Source: Halorubrum distributum JCM 10118
GTDB taxonomy: Archaea; Halobacteriota; Halobacteria; Halobacteriales; Haloferacaceae
Assembly (NCBI RefSeq): GCF_000337335.1
Contig: NZ_AOJN01000064.1
Coordinates: forward strand, 10,406 to 61,365
Direction: 5' to 3'
DNA length: 50,960 nucleotides
Part shown: piece by piece, positions 50,945-50,960 of the stretch
Layout: every line of letters begins with the position of its first letter
Numbering within the stretch: position 1 is the first letter of the stretch
Translations under genes and position numbers: made by a program
The notes under the pieces: generated by a model
Databases searched by the model: none
What the model saw: the letters and a program-made list of their open reading frames with translations, nothing else
Told to the model about the DNA's origin: nothing

Positions 50945-50960
50945 CTGTCTCTTATACACA
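50945..50960. other. Nextera/Tn5 mosaic-end adapter sequence (contig-end artefact)
   Basis: CTGTCTCTTATACACA is the standard start of the Nextera transposase adapter. On the minus strand it yields the well-known artefactual peptide start MYKRQ. It should be trimmed and not annotated as genomic. Confidence 0.95.

Overview
The window is chromosomal DNA from a haloarchaeon (class Halobacteria), most likely Halorubrum or a close relative. It is roughly two-thirds G+C by eye. Proteins are strongly acidic, secreted proteins carry twin-arginine lipoprotein signals, and many genes have a TATA-like box about 25-30 bp before the start codon, as in leaderless haloarchaeal transcripts. No tRNA, rRNA, CRISPR array or insertion sequence was seen. 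The last 16 bases match the Nextera/Tn5 mosaic-end adapter, so the right edge is a contig end and not native sequence.

Layout. 0.3-5.8 kb: a small HTH-like protein, a fused siroheme decarboxylase (AhbA-AhbB), a sensory rhodopsin II/HtrII phototaxis pair, DoxX and an aldo/keto reductase. 5.8-11.3 kb: small haloarchaeal proteins, a creatininase-family enzyme (possibly ArfB), an ABC exporter and RNase Z. 11.3-12 kb: a non-coding stretch with an inverted-repeat element. 12-14.1 kb: single-stranded DNA-binding rpa3-rpap3 and a ribbon-helix-helix protein. 14.4-19.8 kb: a 2-oxoacid dehydrogenase operon (E1a, E1b, a possible 36-aa protein, E2, E3). 20.1-22.2 kb: katG. 22.4-29 kb: the phosphate operon pstSCAB-phoU plus an AbrB/PhoU-like regulator. 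29-31.9 kb: a coiled-coil protein, a truncated arsenate-reductase/LMW-phosphatase pseudogene, DUF5783, a NifU-domain protein and a PPC-domain protein. 31.9-37 kb: DNA polymerase D large subunit, interrupted in its catalytic motif by a LAGLIDADG intein. 37.3-44.9 kb: KDPG aldolase, EF-2, a DUF3592 protein, an ACT protein plus homoserine dehydrogenase behind a threonine-rich mini-ORF, EF-1A and uS10. 45-51 kb: rhomboid, a small protein, then an apparent iron-responsive surface cluster.

The most interesting region is 46.0-50.9 kb. Three near-identical palindromes, TTTAGG-N4-CCTAAA, sit 4-11 bp before the start codons of three successive genes: a UPF0104 flippase-like membrane protein, a GT75 (reversibly glycosylated polypeptide) family protein, and a Tat-lipoprotein iron(III)-binding protein. 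A GT39-like membrane glycosyltransferase follows. The boxes resemble DtxR/IdeR-type operators, which suggests a glycan-building module co-regulated with iron capture.

Other second-look items: short tandem repeats that straddle the stop codons of rpap3, lpdA and hom; atypical codon use in the extein DNA flanking the intein, consistent with co-conversion during homing; a threonine-rich leaderless mini-ORF overlapping the ACT-hom operon; and a perfect 18-bp palindrome between pstS and pstC.
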